A DNA stretch of 21,530 bases from CAJGBR01 sp045637425 (GTDB lineage: Bacteria; Bacteroidota; Bacteroidia; Bacteroidales; Rikenellaceae), in assembly GCA_045637425.1 (NCBI GenBank), contig JAZTZL010000038.1:1-21530 (forward strand). The letters run 5' to 3'. The notes beneath the pieces were generated by a model, which was not told the DNA's origin, did no database searches, and saw only the letters and a list, made by a program, of their open reading frames with translations. The translations under genes were made by a program, and so were the position numbers. This document shows positions 1 through 7,536 of this stretch, piece after piece (the stretch's first letter is position 1; each line of letters starts with the position of its first letter).

Positions 1-348
1 CAATAGAGGTCGAGGCCCTACGAATGACATTTCACCCTTCAACACATTAATCAACTGCGGCAGTTCATCAATACTCGCAGCTCGCAAATACTTACCAATC
101 TTCGTGATACGCTGTCCATCGGGCAACAGTTTACCCGTTTCATCTCGCTGATCAGTCATAGTCTTGAACTTTATCAGTTTGAATATTTTATTATTCAGTC
201 CCGGTCGTGGCTGAATAAACAGTGCTCCTGCTCCACGATTAGCGATTGTAAGCCAAATGTAGATGACAAAAAGTATTGGAAATATTGCTACTAAAATTAC
301 CAACGCCGCACAAAAATCAAACACCCGCTTAAAGTATTTTTTGTACAT
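1..348 (-). CDS. Phosphoglycosyl transferase (bacterial sugar transferase, WcaJ/PglC type), 3' end cut by window
   Basis: Only the first 116 codons are in the window. Members of this family move a sugar-1-phosphate from a UDP-sugar to undecaprenyl phosphate at the cytoplasmic membrane, starting a polysaccharide or glycan repeat unit. Visible features: a basic start (MYKKYFKRVFD), one hydrophobic segment at about residues 11-35 with a proline (IFP) that suits the re-entrant helix of the monotopic class, a QPRPG box at 46-50, FKTM at 61-64, the acidic pair D94-E95 in SIDELPQL, and the FVGPRPLL signature at 109-116. The short N-terminus points to the minimal PglC-like form unless a C-terminal extension lies outside the window. 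It starts 5 nt after the stop of the upstream glycosyltransferase gene, so the two are probably co-transcribed. Sugar specificity cannot be read from the sequence. Confidence 0.9.
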   Translation of the reverse strand, partial: MYKKYFKRVFDFCAALVILVAIFPILFVIYIWLTIANRGAGALFIQPRPGLNNKIFKLIKFKTMTDQRDETGKLLPDGQRITKIGKYLRAASIDELPQLINVLKGEMSFVGPRPLL

Positions 349-353
349 AGTCG

Positions 354-1562
354 TTATGTTTTTAGATGATTTACAATTGCATTGTATGTATTCTCAACCA
401 AATAATTTTCAGTCAAGAAAACGTAGCCAGCTGTACCCATTTCTGCTACCAACTGAGGATTATCGACGTAACGGTTTACACATTGAGTAAAAGTCTCCAC
501 GTTGCAGCTCGGGCACCAATAGCCGTAACCGTTCGCCTCGGCAATTCTCCCGATATCCGTAGCATAATCTGTTGCTGCGATAATAGGCATTTTGTATTCA
601 AGATAGGATAGTAATCGTGAAGGATAATTCGGAATGGTAAACCTATAATCGAGGAATATCAGCCCCACATCACAACTCCGTACTAACTTATCGTAGTCGT
701 TCTTTGCGAGATGTTTCAGCAGGGTTACATTTTCAAATTTATTCCGATTGCACCACTCGTTCAGTTTAGGAAATTCCGTACCGCCCCCGACAATTAAAAA
801 ATGGCAGTCCTCACGATTCGCATTAGCCTCAAGACACTCCACGAGAAACGGAATCCCCTGCGGACGTCCCAGATTACCACCATAAATGAATATCAATTTA
901 TCAACCGGGAGTCCATATCTACGACGGACATCTGCTCGGTCAAAATTGACATCAGCCGACGCCAACTCGATAGAATTAGGCGCAACCTCTACCCGTTCTC
1001 GATTAACAAAATCATTATGTTTCAGCAGATAATCGACATTCGCAGCAGACATACACCCTATATAATCAGACCTTCGATAGAGCGCAATCTCCTTGCGTCT
1101 AAAGATGTGATAAATTGGATTATGTTTTGAAAACATTCCAAGGTCTACGGCATTTTGCGGAAAAATATCCTTCAGTAACAGGTAGGATATAGCGTTCGGA
1201 TTTTGACGTTTGAGATAGCCGATAACACTGCCCAGAGTAATGGGCGGCGTCGTATAAAGGATCAAATCAAACGAAATACCTGATAGAAATTTCTTTATTG
1301 CACGTTTGAACTGCCACTCGAGCAACAACGTAGCAATACCCTTCTCTATGAGGTTTGTATGCTGCACATTCAGAGTCCGCACCTTGAGAATATTCACTCC
1401 GTCAATCTGCGCAAGTTGTGTCTTTAACCCAAATCTCCGCTCGGCAGGTGTCACTACATACACCTCCACTCCCTCATTGCGAAACTTACGCAAGAGGTCG
1501 GTGTATATACCACGTTGCTCAATCTGCCACACCGGGCTAATACTCAAAAAGAGGACTCTCAT
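354..1562 (-). CDS. Glycosyltransferase family 4 (WbuB-like)
   Basis: The product has 402 residues when started at the ATG at 1562 (MRVLFLSISPVW). A GTG start at 1592 would add ten residues ahead of the typical GT4 beginning, so I reject it. Family members transfer a sugar from a nucleotide-sugar to a lipid-linked or polysaccharide acceptor in the cytoplasm. The N-terminal Rossmann half opens with the beta-strand VLFLSISP and has a Gln/Arg-rich stretch QIEQRGIY. The C-terminal half begins near IFIYGGNLGRPQGI, has FLIVGGG, and carries the IPNYPSRLLSYLEYKMPIIA segment that matches the donor-binding region of WbuB-like enzymes. The gene directly precedes a phosphoglycosyl transferase and has its own promoter at 1622-1652. 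The pair therefore looks like part of an O-antigen, capsule or exopolysaccharide locus continuing to the left. Donor and acceptor are unknown. Confidence 0.88.
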   Translation of the reverse strand: MRVLFLSISPVWQIEQRGIYTDLLRKFRNEGVEVYVVTPAERRFGLKTQLAQIDGVNILKVRTLNVQHTNLIEKGIATLLLEWQFKRAIKKFLSGISFDLILYTTPPITLGSVIGYLKRQNPNAISYLLLKDIFPQNAVDLGMFSKHNPIYHIFRRKEIALYRRSDYIGCMSAANVDYLLKHNDFVNRERVEVAPNSIELASADVNFDRADVRRRYGLPVDKLIFIYGGNLGRPQGIPFLVECLEANANREDCHFLIVGGGTEFPKLNEWCNRNKFENVTLLKHLAKNDYDKLVRSCDVGLIFLDYRFTIPNYPSRLLSYLEYKMPIIAATDYATDIGRIAEANGYGYWCPSCNVETFTQCVNRYVDNPQLVAEMGTAGYVFLTENYLVENTYNAIVNHLKT

Positions 1563-1621
1563 AATGCTACATAACGTTATTCCTTTTGACACACTGCCTC
1601 AATCAGGCAGGACACATTTGA

Positions 1622-1652
1622 CAAATGTACAATTTTTTCGGCAAAATTCAAA
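1622..1652 (-). promoter_or_regulatory. Bacteroidetes-type promoter for the glycosyltransferase operon
   Basis: Read on the minus strand, a -33 TTTG (complement of 1649-1652) and a perfect -7 TACATTTG (complement of 1622-1629) are separated by 19 nt. This fits the Bacteroides consensus TTTG-N19-21-TAnnTTTG. It lies between the tldE terminator and the glycosyltransferase start. The predicted start of transcription is near 1614, giving a 5' leader of about 50 nt. Confidence 0.7.
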
Positions 1653-1671
1653 GAGCCACACTGCCAAGAAT

Positions 1672-1707
1672 CAAAAAAAGAGGCAGCCTCCCGACTGGAA
1701 GGCTGCC
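1672..1707 (-). terminator. Rho-independent terminator after tldE
   Basis: On the minus strand GGCAGCCT pairs with AGGCTGCC. Three further inner pairs (one a G-U) close a 4-nt loop, giving an 11-bp stem followed by CTTTTTTT. It begins about 24 nt after the tldE stop and separates that operon from the glycosyltransferase promoter. Confidence 0.92.
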
Positions 1708-1730
1708 ACAATAGTCATCTATCTCAAAAT

Positions 1731-3398
1731 CTATTGACGTTTCAACGGTATTTCGAGTGACGGAGCAGGCGATTTCTTAGCATCAGTCTTGTTGATTTCA
1801 ACATCATCAACCAAAATAGCAGACGGATAAATTACCGACGCAAGCGTAGCCTGATTGAGAATCATATTTGCAATGTTCTCTTTAGAAGATACTGCCAACA
1901 GACGTTTAATCTTTGACAACGGCACTTCAGCTACAGTACAAGCTCCAACTTGAGTTTCAGAGCCGTCTTTAGCGCTAACTCGGTAAATCTTTGTAGCCAA
2001 ACCTGCACTCTTGCGAACAATGTAACCATACTCAAGACCCTCTTCTTTCACAGCCTTGATAAGTTCTTTCTTCATCTTGTCGTGCTTCAAACCCTTGCTT
2101 ACAGAGATGTGAACTGTACCCGGAGCAGTTACGAATGCAATTTCACTACCTGAAAGAACATAACGTGAGCTACCTGTCGACACAGGGTTTTTCAGAGTAG
2201 GAACACGGCTGTTGAGCATACCGCGCAAAATACCGTTTTCAACCAATGTAATCTCTTTAGCAGGGACAACACCTTCAGCGTCAATCTCATAAGCACCCAT
2301 CAATGTAGTATTGTTATACTTAGCCAATGTGCTGTAGTTCTTCACTGTCAGACGAGAGTCGATGATTTTCTTACCCATACGACCTTCGAGAGTCGGAGCC
2401 GCAGGACGGTCGATACGTGTACGACCTGCCAACAGCGCATTTTGCTGAGCCAACAAATTCTTAGTAAAGATAGCCAATGCAGCACCATCTTCGAAGAGAA
2501 CCGGACCTGCATAGTATTCTGTAACCGGCTCAACTGAACGGAGATTATTCAAATCTTCAGCAAACTTCTTAACCTGCTTTTTCATATCTTCGAGGCTGGG
2601 AAGTTGATCCGGAGTCTGTGCAACCACCTGCCAAGCATCTGCAAACATATATCCATTATTGTCTTGAACTACAGCCTGAGCAGTAATAGAGATCAAAGAC
2701 AGCGGAATAATAGTAACAACACCTTCTGTCGTAGTCTTATAGATAGACATCTCTACACCACTCATAGCAACGCGGCTATTCATCAATTCAGGATAATCCT
2801 TGAATACTTCAGACAATTCAGCTACTCGTTTTTCCCATTCGCTATGGTTGTAGTTAAATTCAGCTTTTCTCTCAACGATGCGTTCGATAGGCTCGATTTT
2901 CGAGAAATCGTCCATTGCGTCCTCTTCTGGAGAGAGTGGATTACTTCTTCTGATAGCCACCTTTGCTGCATAGTTCTTCAGCGCAGCCTTGTACAACATA
3001 TCAGAGAATGTCCAGAATCCATATTGAATCATCTGCGGATTTGCATCTGCGGGCATTCCGACACGACCAAACTGACCATTGTAGAACGGATCGCTATTGC
3101 GATGGTAATCACCCAAGTGCAAACGCACTGTACCATTCATTGCCCAGGGTCTGTCGTTAGACGATGTGATTGCACCCAACACTGCCGTAACATTGAATTG
3201 TCTTGAACGATTCAATGCATAAGAGAGGAAATAAGGATTCGGAGATTTAGGCAATTTCAGATTTTCCTTATTTCTCATCATTTCCTGTTTCATAGCGTCA
3301 ATAATCGCCTTGTCATCAGGAGTTTGGCTATAAGCCGACACAGTTGTAAACAGTGCTACAACTGCCAACATATATCTATTTAACTTTTTCATCTTCAT
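1731..3398 (-). CDS. tldE: Exported TldE/PmbA-like subunit of a TldD/TldE protease
   Basis: The product is a 555-residue TldD/PmbA-family protein without the metal site. TldE partners TldD in a heterodimeric metalloprotease; in E. coli this complex trims microcin B17 and degrades the antitoxin CcdA. The N-terminus (MKMKKLNRYMLAVVALFTTVSAYSQ) is a clear signal peptide with likely cleavage near residue 25, so the protein should act outside the cytoplasm, unlike E. coli PmbA. Where TldD has HExxxH, this protein reads LFEDGAALAIFTKNLL and lacks both histidines. The TldD metal-ligand cysteine near the C-terminus also has no clear counterpart. At 555 residues it is longer than the roughly 450 of E. 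coli PmbA. It starts 28 nt after tldD and is followed by a strong terminator, so it is the last gene of a tldD-tldE operon. Its natural substrate is unknown. Confidence 0.85.
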   Translation of the reverse strand: MKMKKLNRYMLAVVALFTTVSAYSQTPDDKAIIDAMKQEMMRNKENLKLPKSPNPYFLSYALNRSRQFNVTAVLGAITSSNDRPWAMNGTVRLHLGDYHRNSDPFYNGQFGRVGMPADANPQMIQYGFWTFSDMLYKAALKNYAAKVAIRRSNPLSPEEDAMDDFSKIEPIERIVERKAEFNYNHSEWEKRVAELSEVFKDYPELMNSRVAMSGVEMSIYKTTTEGVVTIIPLSLISITAQAVVQDNNGYMFADAWQVVAQTPDQLPSLEDMKKQVKKFAEDLNNLRSVEPVTEYYAGPVLFEDGAALAIFTKNLLAQQNALLAGRTRIDRPAAPTLEGRMGKKIIDSRLTVKNYSTLAKYNNTTLMGAYEIDAEGVVPAKEITLVENGILRGMLNSRVPTLKNPVSTGSSRYVLSGSEIAFVTAPGTVHISVSKGLKHDKMKKELIKAVKEEGLEYGYIVRKSAGLATKIYRVSAKDGSETQVGACTVAEVPLSKIKRLLAVSSKENIANMILNQATLASVIYPSAILVDDVEINKTDAKKSPAPSLEIPLKRQ

Positions 3399-3426
3399 TC
3401 CAATTTAATATTCTCTGCACCATAGA

Positions 3427-5124
3427 TTACGGACGTTCAAGGATAGGAGGCAATTCTTGAGATTTAGCCTTACGTTGCATTTCAACCTTATTCACGAGGA
3501 TAGTCGGAGAGATTGCAGTAACAGGAATTGAACCTGATTCTGCACCACACATACCGGTAAATACTTGGCTATTGCCACCTGCGTGAATGATGTTCGAGAA
3601 CATTGAAAGCGGAGTACCAATCAAATCCACACCGCGAACCAATTGATCGGGTCTGCCGTCTACAAACACCTTGTAAACTTCGATCGGATTCACACTGAAC
3701 GAGTTAGTTTGACCTACACCTGTGAATGTCAAACCACCGGTTACCTCTTTGAAATAGAAACCATACTCTTTACCTTGCTTCTTAACCTCTTCGATGAGCA
3801 TTCTTCTGAGGTCATCTTCAGTCAGATTTTCTGATGATTCGATCACCAGGTTAGATTGGCGAGAAACTGCGTCGAAACCATCTGTAGCACGAGCGTGACC
3901 ATTGCTGCGCGGGAAGTTGTCAATCGGAGTTCTTGTCATCAAGAAACCTTCCAACTTACCATCTTTTACTGCGTGAACACGTTGAGCGCGGATACCTTGG
4001 TCATCGAACTTGTAGTAACCATTCAACTCTTCGCCATTGAATGTCTTCATAGTCGGGTCGTCATATACGTTCATTGTTGCGGGAAGAACGAATTGACCTA
4101 CGAGTTTCTTGAAAGTCTGACCATCTCGGTCGCTCTTCATACGCTGACCTTCGATTCTGTGTCCGAAGATTTCGTGGAAGAATACGCCAGATGCAGCACC
4201 AGACAAGATTGCAGGACCTGTGTATGGGTCTACAATCGGAGCATCTCTCAATTCCAACACTTTGTCAGCCAATGCATTTGCATCTGCCAAGATTTTATCC
4301 ATTGCAGGCAGATCTTTAGGCTCGAATGCGAAGTATGACAGATAGAGCGGCAATACCATACCATCGTCAGCCTTAGTTTGTGCATTAACCATAATGCGTG
4401 CATAGCTCAAGTTTTGAACTACTTCACGACCGTCTGTATCAACAAAGTAACGACGTTCTACGGTATAAGTCAAATTTGCAGAACCTTGCAGAATCTTCTT
4501 GCTTTTGTTGAATACTGCTGAAATTTTGTTGAGTTTTTCACCCCACTCTTCCATATTGAGTTGGAGCTTTTCTGCAGCCAACGGTGCTTCATAATATTTT
4601 TCAACTTCAGCGTCTGAGAAACTCGGAGCCTTATCGTCGCTTGCTACGTTAACACTTCTGTTAGCCAAGTCATTGCGGAATACAGACAGAGCGAATTTGT
4701 AACGATTGTTTGTTTCGTTCCAAATTGCCTGACGCACTGCGTTTTCACTGCCTTCGATGTTCAACGGCAGCGATGCCGATGACATAGCACCTGTCTGACG
4801 ATTTTGAGACGCACCCATATGGCGGTTCTTGAAATTATCGAATTCATAAGAACCGACACGCACCTGAGGAACAAGACGCACTGTATGGCTCTTAGCTGTT
4901 CCCATCAACGCACCGAAAGAACTTGATACCTGAAACACGTTCTTATCAATCACGCGGTAATTCATGTGATAAGGAGGAAATTCTTCTTTTTGCAACTCCT
5001 TCATTTGCTGAGCAAGTTCCTCTTTCAGGATTGTCAGCAACTTGTCATTTTCTGCTTGTGCATACAGTGAGCCGGCTACCGTAAGCATCGCAAATCCTGC
5101 AAGTAAAATCGATTTAAGTTTCAT
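3427..5124 (-). CDS. tldD: Exported TldD-like zinc metalloprotease
   Basis: The product is a 565-residue TldD homolog. The N-terminus MKLKSILLAGFAMLTVAGS is a signal peptide with likely cleavage after SLYAQA (near residues 22-24), which predicts a periplasmic enzyme. The catalytic motif HEIFGH sits at residues 317-322 (His317, Glu318, His322), followed by RIEGQ as in TldD (HExxxHxxEG). Cys526 in GMCGAESGS is in the position of the third zinc ligand known from the E. coli TldD structure. In that enzyme unfolded peptides thread into a closed TldD-TldE dimer and are cut with little sequence preference. The N-terminal extension after the signal peptide makes the protein longer than the roughly 480 residues of E. 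coli TldD. It is co-transcribed with tldE. A complex-looking leader (5165-5251) lies upstream of the start. Confidence 0.88.
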   Translation of the reverse strand: MKLKSILLAGFAMLTVAGSLYAQAENDKLLTILKEELAQQMKELQKEEFPPYHMNYRVIDKNVFQVSSSFGALMGTAKSHTVRLVPQVRVGSYEFDNFKNRHMGASQNRQTGAMSSASLPLNIEGSENAVRQAIWNETNNRYKFALSVFRNDLANRSVNVASDDKAPSFSDAEVEKYYEAPLAAEKLQLNMEEWGEKLNKISAVFNKSKKILQGSANLTYTVERRYFVDTDGREVVQNLSYARIMVNAQTKADDGMVLPLYLSYFAFEPKDLPAMDKILADANALADKVLELRDAPIVDPYTGPAILSGAASGVFFHEIFGHRIEGQRMKSDRDGQTFKKLVGQFVLPATMNVYDDPTMKTFNGEELNGYYKFDDQGIRAQRVHAVKDGKLEGFLMTRTPIDNFPRSNGHARATDGFDAVSRQSNLVIESSENLTEDDLRRMLIEEVKKQGKEYGFYFKEVTGGLTFTGVGQTNSFSVNPIEVYKVFVDGRPDQLVRGVDLIGTPLSMFSNIIHAGGNSQVFTGMCGAESGSIPVTAISPTILVNKVEMQRKAKSQELPPILERP

Positions 5125-5164
5125 TTCGTTAATACCTTAAAGTCTAATCTCCTACTCTATTTCC

Positions 5165-5251
5165 GGGTTTTTCGGATTCCACCCTCTACTATGCTTTTCT
5201 AACCCACAAAATCCGAGGCGGAGAATACAGAGACTCTCACACCTTCGGATT
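5165..5251 (-). promoter_or_regulatory. Leader of tldD with three complementary elements; terminator of the EF-G2 gene
   Basis: On the minus strand AATCCGA (5245-5251), TCGGATT (5210-5216) and AATCCGA (5172-5178) follow one another. The first two form a hairpin that extends to AAAATCCGA.GG / CCTCGGATTTT with one bulged A. The U-run after it on the minus strand is short, while the plus-strand reading ends in T8, so it may terminate in both directions. The middle element can pair instead with the third copy. GGGTT (5201-5205) could also pair with AACCC (5165-5169) in a crossing arrangement. No clear TAnnTTTG promoter is visible here, so readthrough from the EF-G2 gene, controlled by alternative folding, is possible but unproven. 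Confidence 0.4.
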
Positions 5252-5275
5252 TTTTTTAATGATAAACTTATGTAA

Positions 5276-7426
5276 CTAATCTTCGTCTGTATCAGCGTAA
5301 GCCTTCAACAATTTATCTTGAACATCAGACGGCACTTGTTCGTATGAAGCGAACTTCATAGTGTGCGTAGCACGACCGTTTGTCAACGAGCTCAAAGTTG
5401 TTGAGTAGCGATACATTTCTGACAGCGGCACGCGTGCTGTAATCTTTTCAAGACCTTTTTCACTGCCCATACCTTCGATGATAGCACGTCGGTTTTGCAA
5501 GTCACTCATCACATCACCCATCTTGTCTGACGGAACAAGAACTTCTACGCTGTAGATTGGTTCCATAATCTTCGGACCTGCTGTGCGGAATGCTTCCTTG
5601 AATGCATTTCTACCAGCCAACTTGAACGAAAGTTCGTTTGAATCAACCGGGTGCATCTTACCGTCGTAAACTACTACGCGAATGTCGCGAGCATAAGAAC
5701 CGGTCAGCGGGCCCTCTTCCATCTTTTCCATTATACCTTTTTGGATTGCCGGCAAGAAACGAGCATCGATTGAACCACCGACGATAGCGCTGCAGAACAC
5801 CAGCTTACCGCCCCATTCCAATTCGACTTCTTCTTTAGATTTGATATTGATATTCAAATCCTTACCATCAATCTTATATTTAACCGGATCTGGCATACCT
5901 TCTGTGTAAGGTTCGATTACCATATGAACTTCACCGAATTGACCTGCACCACCAGATTGTTTCTTGTGGCGATAGCCTGCCTGAGCTGTCTTAGTGATAG
6001 TTTCGCGGTAAGAGATTCTCGGAGCAAAGAATTCAACCTCAACCTTGTGAACATTAGCCAAAGTCCACTTCAGGATATTGAGGTGGTGTTCACCTTGACC
6101 TTGAAGGATAGTCTGTTTCAATTCTTTTGAGTATTCAACCAGGATTGTCGGGTCTTCAGCGTGAGCACGGTTGAGCAATTCGCCGAGTTTTTCTTCATCA
6201 CTTGAATTGATTGCGCGAACTGCACAACGGTAACGCGGAGATGGCATTACAATCGGAGCAATCTTAACATCTCCAGTTGTAGACAATGTAGCACCGGTCT
6301 TTGTCGATTTCAGTTTAACTGTGCAACCGATATCACCTGCACACATCTCTGTAACCTTAACACGGTTCTTTCCTGCAACAACAAACATTTGTGAGATTTT
6401 TTCCTTGTTGCCGTTTGTTGCATTAATCAACTCTTGACCTTCGGTAACTTTACCAGACACAACACGGAAATAAGAAACTTCACCGATGTGAGGTTCGAGA
6501 GCAGTCTTGAATACGAACAACACTGTTTCAGCAGAAGAGTCTGCCCATACAAGTTCGTCTTCAACATTTCTCATCGGGATAGCCTTGTCCGGAGCTGGTG
6601 TTACGTTGATAACAAACTCCATCAAACGCTTAACACCGATATCCATCTTACCAGAACCGCAGAATACAGGCATCATTCCTTGGTGAGAAACACCGATACC
6701 CAAACCTTTACGCAATTCATCAATTGTCAGCACACCTTCATCGAAGAATTTAGTCATCAACTCTTCGTCGTTTTCTGCAGCTGTTTCAACCAAAATGTTA
6801 CGATATTCTTCGACGCGGTCGTTCAATTCGGCAGGAATTTCAAACTCTTCGCGAATACCTGTATCACCCTTGAACTTATACATCTTCATTGTCAGCACAT
6901 CGACAATCGTATCAAAACCAGGACCCGGATTAACGGGGAATTGTACGACTACGGGTTTAACCGGAGAGTTTTCTCTGATTGAATCGATAGTCATATCCCA
7001 ATTAGCCTTTTCAGAATCGAGTTGATTAACGAAACCGATCAGTGGCTTGCCATATTTTCTTGCATAGCGCACTTGAATTTCGCTACCTACTTCAAAACCA
7101 TTCTGTGCATTGAAGAGCATTACGCCCGAGTCTGCCACTGCAAATGCAGAGAAAAGACCGCCACAGAAGTCATCTGATCCCGGAGTGTCAAAGATATTGA
7201 GTTTTCTTGCATTAAACTCCGTAAAGAGCAATGATGAATATATCGAGCGTTTATAGATGTGTTCGATTTCTGTGTAATCGGAAATAGTTGAATCTGATTC
7301 GATTGCACCACGGCGTTCAATAACTTTACCTTCGAATGCCATCGCTTCTGCGAGGGTGGTTTTACCTGAGCCTGAACTACCCAGAAGCACCACATTTTTG
7401 ATTTCTCCTGATTGATAAGTTTTCAT
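5276..7426 (-). CDS. fusA2: EF-G paralog (EF-G2 type) lacking the catalytic histidine
   Basis: The 716-residue protein has full EF-G architecture: G domain, domain II (near 300-390), III, IV (near 470-600, with YRHKKQSGGAGQFGEV) and V. The G1 loop is GSSGSGKT (16-23) in place of the usual AHVDHGKT. G3 is DTPGSDDF (80-87), so Ser84 replaces the histidine that activates water in GTP hydrolysis. G4 is NQLD (134-137) rather than NKxD, and the switch I region (DSTISDY) differs from canonical EF-G. These changes match the second EF-G of Bacteroides (EF-G2/FusA2), reported to translocate without GTPase activity and to support translation during nutrient limitation and gut colonisation. I infer the same role. 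A candidate promoter lies at 7471-7501. The divergent neighbour is an S41 protease. Confidence 0.88.
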   Translation of the reverse strand: MKTYQSGEIKNVVLLGSSGSGKTTLAEAMAFEGKVIERRGAIESDSTISDYTEIEHIYKRSIYSSLLFTEFNARKLNIFDTPGSDDFCGGLFSAFAVADSGVMLFNAQNGFEVGSEIQVRYARKYGKPLIGFVNQLDSEKANWDMTIDSIRENSPVKPVVVQFPVNPGPGFDTIVDVLTMKMYKFKGDTGIREEFEIPAELNDRVEEYRNILVETAAENDEELMTKFFDEGVLTIDELRKGLGIGVSHQGMMPVFCGSGKMDIGVKRLMEFVINVTPAPDKAIPMRNVEDELVWADSSAETVLFVFKTALEPHIGEVSYFRVVSGKVTEGQELINATNGNKEKISQMFVVAGKNRVKVTEMCAGDIGCTVKLKSTKTGATLSTTGDVKIAPIVMPSPRYRCAVRAINSSDEEKLGELLNRAHAEDPTILVEYSKELKQTILQGQGEHHLNILKWTLANVHKVEVEFFAPRISYRETITKTAQAGYRHKKQSGGAGQFGEVHMVIEPYTEGMPDPVKYKIDGKDLNINIKSKEEVELEWGGKLVFCSAIVGGSIDARFLPAIQKGIMEKMEEGPLTGSYARDIRVVVYDGKMHPVDSNELSFKLAGRNAFKEAFRTAGPKIMEPIYSVEVLVPSDKMGDVMSDLQNRRAIIEGMGSEKGLEKITARVPLSEMYRYSTTLSSLTNGRATHTMKFASYEQVPSDVQDKLLKAYADTDED

Positions 7427-7470
7427 AAATTTTTATGTATTTGTGAGAAAAAAATTATTTTTTTGTTTCG

Positions 7471-7501
7471 GCAATATACGAATTTTTATTTTAATTTCAT
7501 A
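7471..7501 (-). promoter_or_regulatory. Candidate promoter of the EF-G2 gene
   Basis: In the AT-rich 110-nt divergent gap, the minus strand has TATG (complement of 7498-7501), 19 nt, then TATATTGC (complement of 7471-7478). This matches three of four -33 positions and an imperfect TAnnTTTG. It would give a leader of roughly 38 nt. I found no comparably good promoter for the plus-strand protease gene in the same gap. Confidence 0.33.
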
Positions 7502-7536
7502 CTTTTATCGCAAATTTTTTCAAATAATTTTATGCT

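Noticed and set aside
1563..1592. GTG start ten codons upstream for the glycosyltransferase
   Set aside because: The extra residues precede the usual GT4 N-terminus, and the ATG at 1562 gives the family-typical start.
2604..3206. Long open frames antisense to real genes (for example 2604-3206 plus, 8888-9523 minus, 20660-21223 plus)
   Set aside because: Their products are low-complexity or unrecognisable. Each lies fully or almost fully opposite a gene with clear family motifs, so they are coding-strand shadows.
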